Source: Pomphorhynchus laevis
Taxonomy: Eukaryota > Acanthocephala > Palaeacanthocephala > Echinorhynchida > Pomphorhynchidae
NCBI GenBank assembly: GCA_012934845.2
Contig: WNNJ02003437.1
Coordinates: 1 to 64,000 of the forward strand
Reading direction: 5' to 3'
Length of the DNA stretch: 64,000 nt
Numbering within the stretch: position 1 is the stretch's first letter; each line of letters begins with the position of its first letter. Below the pieces are notes generated by a model. That model ran no database searches. It saw only the letters and a list, made by a program, of their open reading frames with translations, and had not been told where the DNA came from. Positions 21,130 through 30,737 of this stretch are shown one piece after another. A program made the position numbers and the translations under genes.

Positions 21130-22140
21130 ACCTAGCCAATGCGGAAGTGTGGACTGAGTGAAAAATGATGAGAGTCCGGATGGAACTCTTGCTCTCGACC
21201 ATCGACACTTTACAAGAGGACATCACTGTCGACGACATTTTGTCTGCGTGGCCAGTCGTACCGAAGATTTCATCTAACGGAGCTTCGGCATGTTCTGCTG
21301 CGACTAAATTGATCGTCGATAAAATTCGGACGAATATCGCTACCAAGATGCTAGAGGAAACTCTAGCAGCTTGGTGCGATATTGCGGTCGGAAGGGGTCT
21401 TGCGAAGGGAATATGGGTGTCGAATGCTAAAAACACAAGACCCATAACAATATCTAATAATATTGTTATGGTATATGAGAGGGCTCTTGCTAGGAACCTT
21501 TTCCGGTTTTACGAGAATCGTGATATGTTGGGAGACTACATTCACGGTTTTCGTAGAGGAATGGGAACTGCTAAGGCAGTAAGGTCCATGCAGAACTTTC
21601 TCACCAACGACAGTTGACCTGCTGTCCTCTATTCGCTGGATGTGTCGGCAACCTTCGACAACCTGGGGATTGATGTAATAATTACAAAGTTGACCAGTGA
21701 TGGAATACCGATTAATATGTTGCGTCGTGTCCAAGGCATTTGGAAAGCAAGAACTTTCTACTTGGATGATGACGCGGGTTATCATCTCAACAAAGAACTT
21801 CCCCATGGCTATCATTTATGCGGACGACATCTCGATTGCATTTAAAAGAAACACTCTGTCGGATGGAAGGTTCGAAGGGCGTATGAAGTCTGTAATTGGT
21901 ATTGTTGCTCATCGCTTAGCGAAGTTAGGTTTGTCTTTAAACCCAAGGAAGAGCAACTTTATTCATTACAGATTTCAGCGTCCTTGAAAGCACACTCGTC
22001 TCCTTGATTCTCTTCCAGGAAATCAAAAGCGTCGTGTGCGCATTCTGGGATCCGTCTTCGAACCATGTTTGCATCATCGATCAGATATGGCTAGGTGTTT
22101 TAAATTAGTTCGAAAAGCACTACGTATGTTTGAGAGCGAG
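21130..22140 (+). pseudogene. LINE ORF2, reverse-transcriptase part
   Basis: The frame 21165-21617 holds 'NAKNTRPITISNNIVMVYERALARNLFRF', then 'YIHGFRRGMGTAKAV'. After a stop at 21618 comes 'VLYSLDVSATFDNLG' (motif A, one change from the usual AFD), then 'FYLDDDAGYHLNKELPHG' where motif B has been lost. 'AIIYADDISIAFKR' is motif C in a third frame (21697-21987), and 'LGLSLNPRKSNFIHY' is motif D. A short tail ('RVRILGSVFE', 'RCFKLVRKALRMFE') ends the homology near 22140. Confidence 0.75.
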
Positions 22141-22353
22141 ACGATTAAATGTCAGTTTGGGTAGATGTGTAATCGTGCTCAATGTGTTTGTATTAAGCGG
22201 ATTGTACTTTTACTCAAACAATCGCCTTCCAGAACAACACTATCTATTTTTAAAACGACTGCACATCTTAATATTTATTTTGAATGAAATAGAAATTAAA
22301 TTAACAATACATCATTAATAAATTAATAATACATCTAGTATATCATTCACATT

Positions 22354-22517
22354 GATTCATTTGTTGATTGCCGTCTGTTAGTCCTCCTCTGCATCCAGCA
22401 GTGAAAGGGATCTGGCACTGATGAGTCATTGTGATGACGAAACGGCATTCGTCATTCTTTCGCGTCGGGCTTATATGTATTACAAGAAATTCACGCGGAA
22501 TGGTATCATTTGAGTAA
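22354..22517 (+). repeat. Hammerhead-bearing direct repeat, copy 1 (164 bp)
   Basis: GATTCATTTGTTGATTGCCGTCTG through GGTATCATTTGAGTAA recurs at 22660-22823 with the same length (306-bp offset). It lies immediately upstream of the Penelope-like ORF and fits that element's tandem terminal repeat (pLTR). Confidence 0.85.
22401..22463 (+). ncRNA. Hammerhead-like self-cleaving ribozyme, copy 1
   Basis: The core CUGAUGA is at 22418-22424. Helix II is GUCAU/AUGAC closed by a UGUG loop (22425-22438). GAAA follows at 22439-22442. Helix III is ACG/CGU with a GCAUU loop, giving the cleavage triplet GUC with C17 at 22453. A distal stem I, GUGAAAG (22401-22407) with CUUUCGC (22457-22463), has seven pairs counting one G-U. 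The weak point is an unpaired stretch of 10 against 3 bases between this stem and the core. Type I hammerheads with very short helix III are known from Penelope-like elements. Self-cleavage is inferred, not shown. Confidence 0.7.
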
Positions 22518-22659
22518 ATTCATATAGAAGTAAGCCGATATATAGATACCTTGCGCTGGCATTTGCCAGTGCTTTTTAGCTAATGATCCTATTTGGTGAA
22601 GCTGTAGTGCTGATCTAGAACTCTGATGATGTTAGTAGAAATTTTCCAGTACATTACAT

Positions 22660-22823
22660 GATTCATTCGTTGATTGCCGTCTGCCAGTCCTCCTCTGCGT
22701 ATAGTAGTGAGAGGGATCTGGCACTGATTAGTCATTGTGATGATGAAACGGCAGTCGTCATTCTTTCGCGTTGGGCTTATATGTATTACAAGAAATTCAC
22801 GCGGAATGGTATTATTTGAGTAA
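22660..22823 (+). repeat. Hammerhead-bearing direct repeat, copy 2 (164 bp)
   Basis: Second copy of 22354-22517, about 90% identical by eye, ending just before the AT-rich lead-in to the Penelope-like ORF. Confidence 0.85.
22707..22769 (+). ncRNA. Hammerhead-like motif, copy 2 (core changed)
   Basis: Same fold as copy 1. Helix II is GUCAU/AUGAU with UGUG loop, GAAA is at 22745-22748, helix III is ACG/CGU, and C17 is at 22759. Stem I GUGAGAG/CUUUCGC still pairs through an extra G-U. The core reads CUGAUUA instead of CUGAUGA; the conserved G at this position is needed for catalysis in known hammerheads, so this copy is probably inactive. Confidence 0.6.
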
Positions 22824-23258
22824 TAAATGTTTTGGTAATAAATGGTAATTTTGGTAATAAATGTTTTATTTTACAATAGAAAAATTAAGGCTTTTGAATA
22901 ATTTTAATTTTTTGTCCGGACAAGTGTCTCAATCGAAGTGTCTCAATTGAAACAAACTCGACAAAGTGAATTTAATAGATTCCTACGGCAGTTGTTTTCT
23001 AAAAGAAAAGTTTCTGATAAGTTTCTTAAATCTCATCTTTCAAAAAATGCTAAACCAGGATTTTTATCGCCGAAAGCTCACAAAGTTTAACACCGTGCAA
23101 GGCCAATTGTAGCTTCATATTCTACTTTTTGTTATAAAATTCCAAAGTTTATTGCTACCACGTTACGATTTCATATAACTGATAGTCATTTCTCATACAT
23201 TAAGGATGGACCTCATTTTTCTTATTTAATTCGTGGACATAACGCTCTCGAACATTTA

Positions 23259-23804
23259 TTGTTTACAGCTGACATCACCTCCCTCTACACTGACGTTCCA
23301 CTCTTTGGTGTTATAAACATTGCAGCTGATATATTAGCTCTTAACCCACCTTATGATATTCTTCTTAATCATGAAGATTGGCATACTCTCCTCACAATGT
23401 GTACCAGTCGTTGTAATTTTATTTTTGAATCTGTAATGTGGGATCAGATCGATGGATGGGCAATGGGCAACCCTCTTGCTCCTGTATTGTCCGAGTTATA
23501 CATAAAGAATTGGGAAAATTCTATTGTCAATAGTATTGATGGAGTTGTCAAGTGGTTTCGTTATGTTGACGACGTATTTTTGGTTGCTCAGAATTGCGTT
23601 ACACAGGATTTCCTTACCCATACGCAAAATTCTAAGGATTCTCGAATTCAATGGTGCGTTTCTTCTGAATCTAATGTGGATATACCTTTTCACGATGTCT
23701 TGGTTAAGCGGGTTAATTCTTCTATACTTCAGACATGTGTTTATCAAAAATTTGGTACAGGGCCAGATATTGTTTCTTGGACTTCAAACGTTCCAACTAA
23801 TTGA
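23259..23804 (+). pseudogene. Penelope-like reverse transcriptase, palm region
   Basis: Motif A reads 'FTADITSLYTDVPL', motif B 'WAMGNPLAPVLSELYIKNWENSI' and motif C 'WFRYVDDVFLV' with both catalytic Asp. The block 'WCVSSESNVDIPFHDVLVKR' is motif D/E. This order and the RYVDD box are typical of PLE reverse transcriptases. Sequence upstream to 22930 continues the domain in the same direction with stops. Confidence 0.85.
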
Positions 23805-23842
23805 CGGATTTCCGCTGCTACGGCGCATTACATACGTTGCAG

Positions 23843-24095
23843 GCTTATCTGTTCAAACTATCACTTAATTTGTGAAAGAGAAAAGGCTATCACACATAAT
23901 TTACTAAATTATGTTTATCCATACTATATAAGATACATATATATTACATACATTACACAAGATAAGATACATACACACATTACCTACGTTGCAGGCTTAT
24001 CTGTATGTATCTTATATAGTATGGGTAAACATAATTTAGTAAATTATTTGTGATAGCCTTTTTTTCACAAATTAAGTGATAGTTAGAACAGATAT
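23843..24095. repeat. Inverted repeat of about 95-bp arms inside the PLE
   Basis: The left arm (about 23843-23938, CTTATCTGTTCAAACTATCAC ... TATATAAGATACATA) and right arm (about 24003-24095, TATGTATCTTATATAG ... GATAGTTAGAACAGATA) are reverse complements with few mismatches. TACGTTGCAGGCTTATCTG also occurs as a direct repeat before and inside the spacer (about 23831 and 23988). This is a foldback duplication of PLE coding sequence between its two enzymatic domains. Confidence 0.75.
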
Positions 24096-24191
24096 GGTCC
24101 TAAGAAAAGAATACATCATATAGGAATACCTTTTGTTGAAGTGGAATTCAATATTTTTAAAGTTTATTAACAATAACATAAAAAAATAGTT

Positions 24192-24470
24192 GTGCTTAAC
24201 CAAGTGCACATTTTTAACAGAAAATTACCTAAACTTCACAACATTTTTAAGCGTAAACCAGATTTTAACAAAGATGCCATTGTTTATAAAATACCTTGTA
24301 AAGAATGTGATCAGGTATATGTTGGTCAAACCGGTCAAGGTTTGGTTAAGCGTATTAAACAACATAATTATAATGTTCGTAAAGGGACCAATTCTAGTGC
24401 TGTTGCTCAGCATTTTGTTAATTTAAATCATTCCGCTGATTTTAAAAATGCATCTATTTTATCATTTTAA
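24192..24470 (+). pseudogene. Penelope-like GIY-YIG endonuclease domain
   Basis: The reading 'IVYKIPCKECDQVYVGQTGQ', 'LVKRIKQH', 'SSAVAQHFVNLNH' matches the PLE-type GIY-YIG nuclease: the first Tyr strand with CxxC, the YVGQT strand, the catalytic Arg helix and a His. It is separated from the RT by about 390 bp of partly inverted sequence, so this copy is not functional. The domain probably nicks target DNA. Confidence 0.85.
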
Positions 24471-24572
24471 AGTTACTTGTTATCTCGCATTATTTATGAA
24501 GCGTATTTTTTAAAAAAAGAACCTAATTTAATGCTTAATAATAAATCCGATTACAACCTTAAATTAAATTAT

Positions 24573-25140
24573 AATTAATTATTCCAATATTAAATTATTT
24601 TAATTTTTTCAATTCGTTTGTTTTTTCTAATTGTATTATTTTGTTTTGGTTTAGATTAAATTATAATTTATTACTTTAATTTTACATTATTTTCATTATT
24701 AATTCGTATTAGTTTGTCACTTATTGTATGATTTTAATTTTATTGTGTTTTATGATTCTGTGTTTTTCTTCTTTCTTTTTGTTGTTTTCAAAATGTGTGT
24801 AAAATTTTAGTGTGTGATTGTTTTGTTTCTCGGCATTTCCTTTTAAGTAATATTGGAATAATTAATTATTCCAATATTACATTATTTCACTTCTTCAATT
24901 CGTTTGTTTTTTTATTGTATTATTATTTTGTTTTGGTTTAGATTAAATTATAATTTATTACTCTACTTTTAAATTATTTTTATTATTAAATTAGTATGAG
25001 TTTGTCACTTATTGTATGATTTTAATTTTATTGTGTTTTATGATTATGTGTTTTTCTTCTTTCTTTTTGTTGTTTTCAAAATGTGTGTAAAATTTTAGTG
25101 TGTGATTGTTTTGTTTCTCGGTATTTCCTTTTTCTTTTAA
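24573..25140 (+). repeat. Tandem duplication of about 287 bp in PLE 3' region
   Basis: The block from ATTCCAATATTA through TTTCTCGG.ATTTCC occurs twice head to tail (starting near 24581 and 24868). Copies differ by a few substitutions and small gaps. It is T-rich and non-coding, between the nuclease frame and the CCTGATGATGATAGCAG tail near 25230. Confidence 0.75.
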
Positions 25141-25345
25141 GTAGAAATGCGGGGCACATCAATACATGTATTTTTGTATAAATGTTGCAAACACAGGGGA
25201 AAAATTGTAAAACATTTTATTGTAATCCTGATGATGATAGCAGGAGATATCAAAATATAGAATTTTATTATCAAAAAAGGATAATTTCTGCTTCTTTGTT
25301 CCCGTAATAACTTTATATTAGAAATATTTTGAATGGCTGATAATG

Positions 25346-25570
25346 ATCCATGATTGATAAAGAATTATTGGAGGTGGATCAAAAAAGTGGGAACATTTTA
25401 TTCGATATTTTGTTACAGAAAATATCAAATATTTTTGTTAGCTTCAGAAAATTACTTTTTTGAAGATCTTAACAACAAAATTATAATTTTGTAATTTTCT
25501 AAAAATGCTAACAAAGATTAGCGAAATATCAAATAAAATTTCCCCTTTTTTGATCAAGCTCCAATAATTC
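25346..25570. repeat. Imperfect inverted repeat
   Basis: GATAAAGAATTATTGGAGGTGGATCAAAAAAGTGGG at 25358-25393 is the reverse complement (with changes) of 25535-25570, and GTTAGC..CAGAAAATTAC (25437-25456) pairs with 25491-25513. Arms are about 85-100 bp around a 30-bp centre. A related single copy lies at 4020-4130. Confidence 0.55.
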
Positions 25571-25779
25571 TTTATCTGATACTCTTTTAATTTCTAATAA
25601 AGTAGCTTTGTTCTGGATGTCAAGAATGCTACTTTTTAAAGTATACCTCTTCTGGTATAGTTTGTACGATAGCATCATCTCCTAGTTTTATTGCATCAAT
25701 AGTCTCTTAATAGTCTCTTGATATTTCGATATCCTCTGTTAGCATCTTCAGAAAATTGTAATTTTCATAAATCAACTTT

Positions 25780-25981
25780 ATGGATGGATAATAAACAATA
25801 TGCTTTGTATCAGAATTAGATACTATATAATCAAATTTAATAGAGAAAATACGTCCTTAACGTGTATTTGTCCCAGCTGCCATGTTGGGTCGAGGAATAC
25901 GGGCCGAAACCTGATGACATAGTAATTCCTTCTAATGACCTCTAATCCTTATTATGATACGACTTCTGTTATTTATTAGTC
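25780..25981 (+). repeat. Structured retroelement UTR module, copy 3 (split by hAT)
   Basis: Plus-strand copy of the module: GGATGGATAATAAACAATATGCTTTG, GTCCCAGCTGCCATG, CGGGCCGAAACCTGATGACATAG, CCTCTAATCCTTATTATGATAC, TCTGTTATTTATTAGTC. The hAT element at 25982 is inserted right after TATTAGTC, and module-like sequence resumes at 27906. Stem pairing is weaker than in other copies. Confidence 0.7.
25974..25981 (+). repeat. 8-bp target-site duplication, left (TATTAGTC)
   Basis: TATTAGTC directly precedes the left hAT end and is repeated exactly at 27906-27913 after the right end. Eight-base duplications are the hallmark of hAT insertion. The uninterrupted site is visible in the related module at about 54830. 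Confidence 0.9.
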
Positions 25982-27905
25982 CAGTGTTTCTCAACCTTTT
26001 TTCAATCATCGCCCACTTTTGAACATTTTTTTAATATCGCCCACCTTGACATAAAAACTGTTTTAAATTTTATATAAATCTTAATATTCATGTAATAATA
26101 ACAGTGGGTATATGGATGTTAAATCATAATATGTAGATCTGTATTATAAAGTTACAAGCCTCAGTTAGAATATCGATGAATAATAAATAAACCGAATTTG
26201 AAAAAAATATAAATAAAGAAATTTAATGTGATCCTTGGTTTTGATGTTTTTTACTATTTCCTCAGTTTTAGGCTTAAAGTTTGTAAGTTTCATTCTCACG
26301 TTACCTCTCGAACATATGTCTATTCTATTTCTTTCTTTAGTTATTATTTTATTTACTGTACTAAAACCACATTCCACTAAATAAGAAGACGGAAAACACA
26401 GCAAAATATTGGTCATTTCAGTCCAAATCGTAGGATATAAAAACTTGCCGACTGTGTAATCCATAATCCAAATTGTCCGCCCTTTTCATATTTATATTTC
26501 AATTCTTCATTGCATTGAAGATCGACAAGTTCTTCTTGAATGTTTTCTTCAACACATTCAATATCACAGCCAAAGGGGTCAATCATCCATGGCTTAATAT
26601 GCAAAGAAAATAAATCCGAAAACCTACTAAGAAATTCCTGCTTTAGAGTAGACAAGTATTCAGAATAATTGAATAAGTCTTGATCAGAAAGAAAAGACTA
26701 CATTTTTTATCTCCTGCATATTTTTAAAGTTTTTCTTCAATAAGTTGTTCTTAAAAACTTCTATGTTCTCTGTAAAGGCCTTAATGGTGCGCTTACAGTC
26801 GATCAGAGTAACAAGTTTTCCTTGCAATTTCAGCGATATTTCATTAAGCTTTCTGAAAATAAATGCCATAAAGTTTATATTGTTTTTATGGGCATTCAGC
26901 TCGTCTTTTTTATCGAATTCCTTTTCTTCTTCCAGGAAAGAAATAATTGTGTCAAAAAGGCAAATGTATCTTGCAAGGCAATTACCTTTAGATAACCATC
27001 GTATTTCAGTGTGAAGAAGTAATCTGTTGTATTGCTCATTATTGTCTTTACATAAAATCTGAAACAATCTGTCACACTTTAGATTTGTCTTTATCTTGTT
27101 TACTACTTGGATGACAAGCCTTAAAAAGAATGAAGAATAGGACTTATGTTCTTTGCCACTAAGTTATGACGATGTATAATACAGTGGATACTTAATATTG
27201 TTGGACAAATGTTCTTTAAAAATGAAATAAACCCTTTATGTTTTCCAATCATAGCAGGGGCTCCGTCAGTAGCACATGATATCAAATTTTCAAATGGTAT
27301 TTGTTTTTTAAACATACCAACATACCAGTAAGAGTTGGACGTTTTTCAAAAATTTCTTTTTCTTTTTGAAAATATTCAATTCCTTTATCAAATTTTTCAG
27401 CATGGACTTTTTTCTGGTGTTCGAGGAGCCTTGAAGGTTTCATAGATGTATTAGAGAACGGTTTGCGACATAAAAGACAGAATGGAATATCTTTCTCATA
27501 GGAACTTTCGATGAATCCAAAAGCTAAATACTCTGCACTGTATTTGCGCCATATTTTTTCTCATGTCATAGTAAGGGATAATTTTTATTAAAAAAACTAG
27601 AAAGAAATATATAAACTGTAATAAAAATCAATATGGTGCCGAAAATCATTTTTTACCATGCAATTAATAGCAAATTCGACTTTTTATTTATTAAACGACT
27701 AAAAGTTAAAGTTTCCTGCATGTGAACATTAAAATCTTGTGTAGATTAAAAAATAAATGCTTAAAAAATAAATTTAAACTTTTACATCAAAAAAATTTAT
27801 AAGATTTTTCTTCTATGTTTTTACCAATTTTCACAAACAAAATCGCCCACCTGGAAAATATTTTCGCCCACTAGTGGGCGATATCGCCCAGGTTGAGAAC
27901 CCCTG
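25982..27905 (-). mobile_element. hAT DNA transposon, 1.92 kb, internally deleted
   Basis: The ends are CAGTGTTTCTCAACCT and AGGTTGAGAACCCCTG, imperfect terminal inverted repeats of hAT (Charlie-like) type, flanked by exact 8-bp duplications TATTAGTC. Subterminal GGGCGA/TCGCCC motifs repeat at both ends. The transposase is on the minus strand and similar to ZBED/FAM200-type hAT proteins. It lacks the N-terminal part of the catalytic domain and has frame breaks, so the copy could move only with help from another source. Confidence 0.9.
26165..27580 (-). pseudogene. hAT transposase (ZBED/FAM200-like), broken
   Basis: From the right: a BED-like zinc finger ('CLLCRKPFSNTSMKPSRLLEHQKKVH', 27490-27410), then after a deletion 'CATDGAPAMIGKHKGF' with the second catalytic Asp (27275), 'IHCIIHRHNLVAK', 'HTEIRWLSKGNCLARY' (27020-26975), a helical insertion domain, and the C-terminal dimerisation block 'SSYLVECGFSTVNKIITKERNRI' (26380-26310). 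The segment with the first catalytic Asp is missing between the finger and TDGAP. Main open pieces are 27315-27121, 27067-26684, 26655-26413 and 26464-26165. Confidence 0.85.
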
Positions 27906-28124
27906 TATTAGTCAATACATAAATCAAAACAGCTAACTGAGTCTACGTATTTAATATAATTATAAAATAAACAAAACATAATAATGCTAAATCAAAATTT
28001 AATAATTAAATAATAAAATTGATAATTGTCTTTAGACTTTTCTATAATTTAAATCAAGTTAAAATAAAAAAATTGAAATTCAAAATAAACGTCATTTTTA
28101 TGAATTGACTAATAAATAACAGAC
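27906..28124. other. AT-rich continuation of UTR-related sequence
   Basis: The first 8 bp are the right hAT target duplication. The next sequence (CAGCTAACTGAGTCTACGTATT, 27928-27949) is the reverse complement of that at about 55520-55545 beside another UTR module, so it belongs to the same repeat family. No gene is seen. Confidence 0.5.
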
Positions 28125-29570
28125 GTTGTATCAGAATAAGGATTATAGGTCATCAGGAGGAACTGATATGCTATTAGGTTTCGGCCCCTAACTCCTCTAC
28201 CCAACATATCAGCGGGGTCAAATGCATGCTAATTAACCCAAGAATATAAAGAATAAATTTAAACTCTTATTCTTCTGATAAAACTATCTAGTATCTTATT
28301 CTAAGACAAAGTATATTATTTATAATCCATCCATAAAAATTTGCTACTTAAGAGATAAATTTATTCTTTATATTATTGTGTTGATTTGTATATTTTACTA
28401 TTTTCTGCTTGATGTTATTTTTATAGTAACCTAGTTTAAAATATGTATCTATTAAATTATTTAAATGGTTTTGAAGAAAGCCAATATCATTACATATTGT
28501 TGCAATTCTTAAAATTTCATTATTTAATGTATTTTATTTTATTTTATATGGTATGCATGAATGCTCATGCAAAAATATGTTTCTTGTAAATTTAAATATG
28601 TCATCTTTACGATATAAATTTATAGGATTTTTATGTAATTTTTGATTCCAATATAATATAGGTATAGTTTTATTATCTGATTCAACCTTTATACTCCTTT
28701 TATCCATTATAGAATAGTGACTTGAAATAATTGTTTCAAAACTCAACTCACTACGTTCATATGTTGGATTTACATTTAAATCATTAGAATTAACCTCTTT
28801 CATCAGTATATCATAATATAGCTTTTTGCATATGAAGACAAAGTTATTACTAGCTTTATCAATAGTTGTTATTATATATTTATGATTTAATTTAGTAAAA
28901 TCTGTATACATATCTTTATTAATTTTATCTTTCCTTTTGTAATTGTTTGTTATTTTCATTTTATTTTTAAGACTTTTGCAATCGCATTCAGTTTCTAGGA
29001 TGTTTCTAATATTATCGTTACAGATTGATTTTAATTCTTTATTATAATTACAAATTTTCCGTCATGGTAGCGGTAATAACTTATACCTTATTTTAGGAAT
29101 ATATTTACTTAAATCTGACCCTATTATTTCTTTACTTTTAGAATTATTTAAAAGTCCGGCTATATTTATGTTATCTATACATTTATTAATGAAGTTTATG
29201 GTTTATGTATATTTTCTATTGTTATTATTAACATTTATTGTACGATTATAATATTTTGTATTACAATAACTGTCTATTATACAACTTAGCCTATCATAGT
29301 CGTTAATTAATTTTTGATTTATTGAACATATGATATCTTTAGAAAAACTTCTTATATTTACATAAAGATCTTTCAGCTTATTATCTCTTAAAAGTTGTTT
29401 TAATATTTCTAATTGTTCATTTATATGCATCTTTTTAATATTTTTAACTCTATTTTTCATATTCCTTTTATCACCATGACTTCTTGGTTTGCGTTTAACC
29501 GGATTATTATAATATAGTTGTTTATTATGTATTATACTACTTCTGTCAATTCCTTGTACCACGTCATCCT
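28090..29570 (-). mobile_element. Penelope-like (or related) retroelement fragment with 3' UTR module
   Basis: On the minus strand an N-terminal Asn/Lys-rich frame (29562-29203, start MVQGIDRSS) is followed by 'RKICNYNKELKSIC' and a frame (28959-28534) with 'YIITTIDKASNNFVFICKKLYYD' and 'IPILYWNQKLHKNP', which are RT fingers motifs. The reading then jumps straight to 'INLYRKDDIFKFTRNIFLHEHSC', which in the 10.7-kb copy lies after the YIDD box, so the catalytic palm is deleted here. The UTR module (28330-28125) lies downstream. Confidence 0.65.
28125..28330 (-). repeat. Structured retroelement UTR module, copy 4
   Basis: In minus-strand sense: GACCCC, GCTGATATG, TTGGGTAGAGGAGTTA, GGGGCC, GAAACCTAATAG, CATATCAG, TTCCTCCTGATGACC. 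The second stem is CTGATATG/CATATCAG here but CTGCTATG/CATAGCAG at 54.7 kb: both sides changed together, which supports a conserved RNA pairing. The first stem keeps five of six pairs. Confidence 0.8.
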
Positions 29571-29589
29571 ATCCTAATGGGTACATGGA

Positions 29590-29950
29590 ACAAAGCGTTT
29601 TAATCCAAAAATCTTCCTTTTCGCATCGTTATTCAACATCCCTTCCTTAGCCGACACTCGCCTCACCTCTCTGTCGCTGCGTTCATGTCATTTCATCTTA
29701 CTCTATGCTCCCAATTACTCCAACAACTACGTCTCCGATCTTTCCTCGTTGCCGCCCAACTCGCCTGGAATTAGCTCCCTCTCGACTTCAGTCGCGTTCC
29801 CTCGTTTATCACATTCAAATACCTCCTCCGTTCTCGCCTTCTCGATACATGATTTAGATTTGATCATGATTTAGAGCATGATTTTTTTGTGGTCATATAA
29901 GCCTGTGCCGGATCGCATTTGCCATGTAGAAATAAGTCTTTTTTTACTGA
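29590..29950 (+). mobile_element. CR1-like LINE (family B), 3' end only
   Basis: The readings 'FLVAAQLAWN' and 'TFKYLLRSRLL' and the following GTGGTCATATAAGCCTGTGCCGG.TCGCATTTGCCATGTAGAAATAAG match the end of ORF2 and 3' UTR of the LINE copies at 46155-46885 and 49590-52320. It is severely 5'-truncated. Confidence 0.7.
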
Positions 29951-30163
29951 CAAGGTTGTGATATAGCGCATTTTTTCGAACTTCTAAAGGGTCGTATGTG
30001 CCAATTACTGTTTGGCACAAATGGCACTTAACGACAATTAGCGTTTAAGTAGTAAACGACATGTCAGTTGAAATCACTCGGGGTAGAGAATCATTGAAAT
30101 TGAAATAACGATCTTCTAACAAATTCGTATTTTATTATTTTTAACACGATGTCAAGTCCTTAC

Positions 30164-30292
30164 CGGAAATTATCAATGTTAAAGTATGCGACTGTACCCC
30201 ACATCTCATCAAAGTAACGGCGATACAAGCAATCACTGTCAGTAGTCCTCGTAAGAAATGAAACTGCCAGACCAAGTACAAATTGAGCATAC
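30164..30292 (-). CDS. Candidate host exon, unidentified
   Basis: On the minus strand a 129-bp open segment lies between an acceptor-like ...GAGCTGTGCAG and a strong donor-like CCG|GTAAGG. It reads 'YAQFVLGLAVSFLTRTTDSD', 'CLYRRYFDEMWGTVAYFNID', with no stop and a length divisible by three. The composition is protein-like and unlike the flanking LINE pieces. I do not recognise the family; it could also be a chance frame or part of an unknown repeat. No neighbouring exon was found. Confidence 0.3.
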
Positions 30293-30514
30293 CTGCACAG
30301 CTCATAGGTACAAATTAACTCAAAAGTCGGAAATTCAATACCAAAGATTAATATATAATAGTAAATTGTCGTGGACTTTAAAAAGATCAACACAATGGAA
30401 AGAACAAAAATTAATCTCACGGTTGAACAATATGCGGTAGGCAAAAGCATATACTATTTGAAAACATGTTCAAATGATATAAATTATAAACCTTAAAAAG
30501 TTTGAAAAATAATT

Positions 30515-30575
30515 AACATACAATCGATCCAGTTCCAGATCAATCCAGTTCCAGATCAATCCATCAAATTTAACA
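30515..30575 (+). repeat. Short tandem repeat, 19-bp unit
   Basis: ATCCAGTTCCAGATCA occurs two to three times in a row just before the CR1-like leader. It is a minor tandem duplication. Confidence 0.6.
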
Positions 30576-30737
30576 GTTTAAACACACAAGGACGTCAATG
30601 TGTATACGTAAGAACACAGCTACGACCGACACTAACTGTGCTCAACTACAAGTACAGTGCTCGACACTCGACTGCAGCGTCTGGACTACAATCGCATGCG
30701 ACATCAGTAAGTCGAGAAGACTTCCTATGCGGCTTTT

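Larger units (their letters stand above)
18085..22140 (+). mobile_element. Second Jockey/I-group LINE, plus strand, interrupted
   Basis: The leader at 18085-18330 is followed by ORF1 (18330-19300), then ORF2 with APE (19573-20240) and RT (21130-22140). A PLE-like element with inverted repeats separates APE and RT (20240-20950). It is related to, but clearly distinct from, the LINE at 13260-17090; the two lie head to head. Both ORFs carry several stops and frame changes, so it is inactive. Confidence 0.75.
22340..25300 (+). mobile_element. Penelope-like element (PLE) with RT and GIY-YIG endonuclease
   Basis: A 5' tandem repeat with hammerhead motifs (22354-22823) is followed by RT-coding sequence from about 22930, where 'RQLFSKRKVSDKFL', 'FLSPKAHKV' and 'RPIVASYSTFCYKIPKF' are readable. 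The RT palm (23259-23804), the GIY-YIG domain (24192-24470) and a T-rich 3' region with a duplicated block follow. RT joined to a C-terminal GIY-YIG nuclease is diagnostic of Penelope-like elements. The coding region has several breaks and an inverted-repeat insertion between RT and nuclease. Confidence 0.85.

Noticed and set aside
22623-22643. A third CTGATGA...GAAA pair between the two hammerhead repeats
   Set aside because: The eight bases between them cannot form a real helix II and no helix III or cleavage site follows.
26745-27014. 89-residue plus-strand frame
   Set aside because: Antisense to the hAT transposase.
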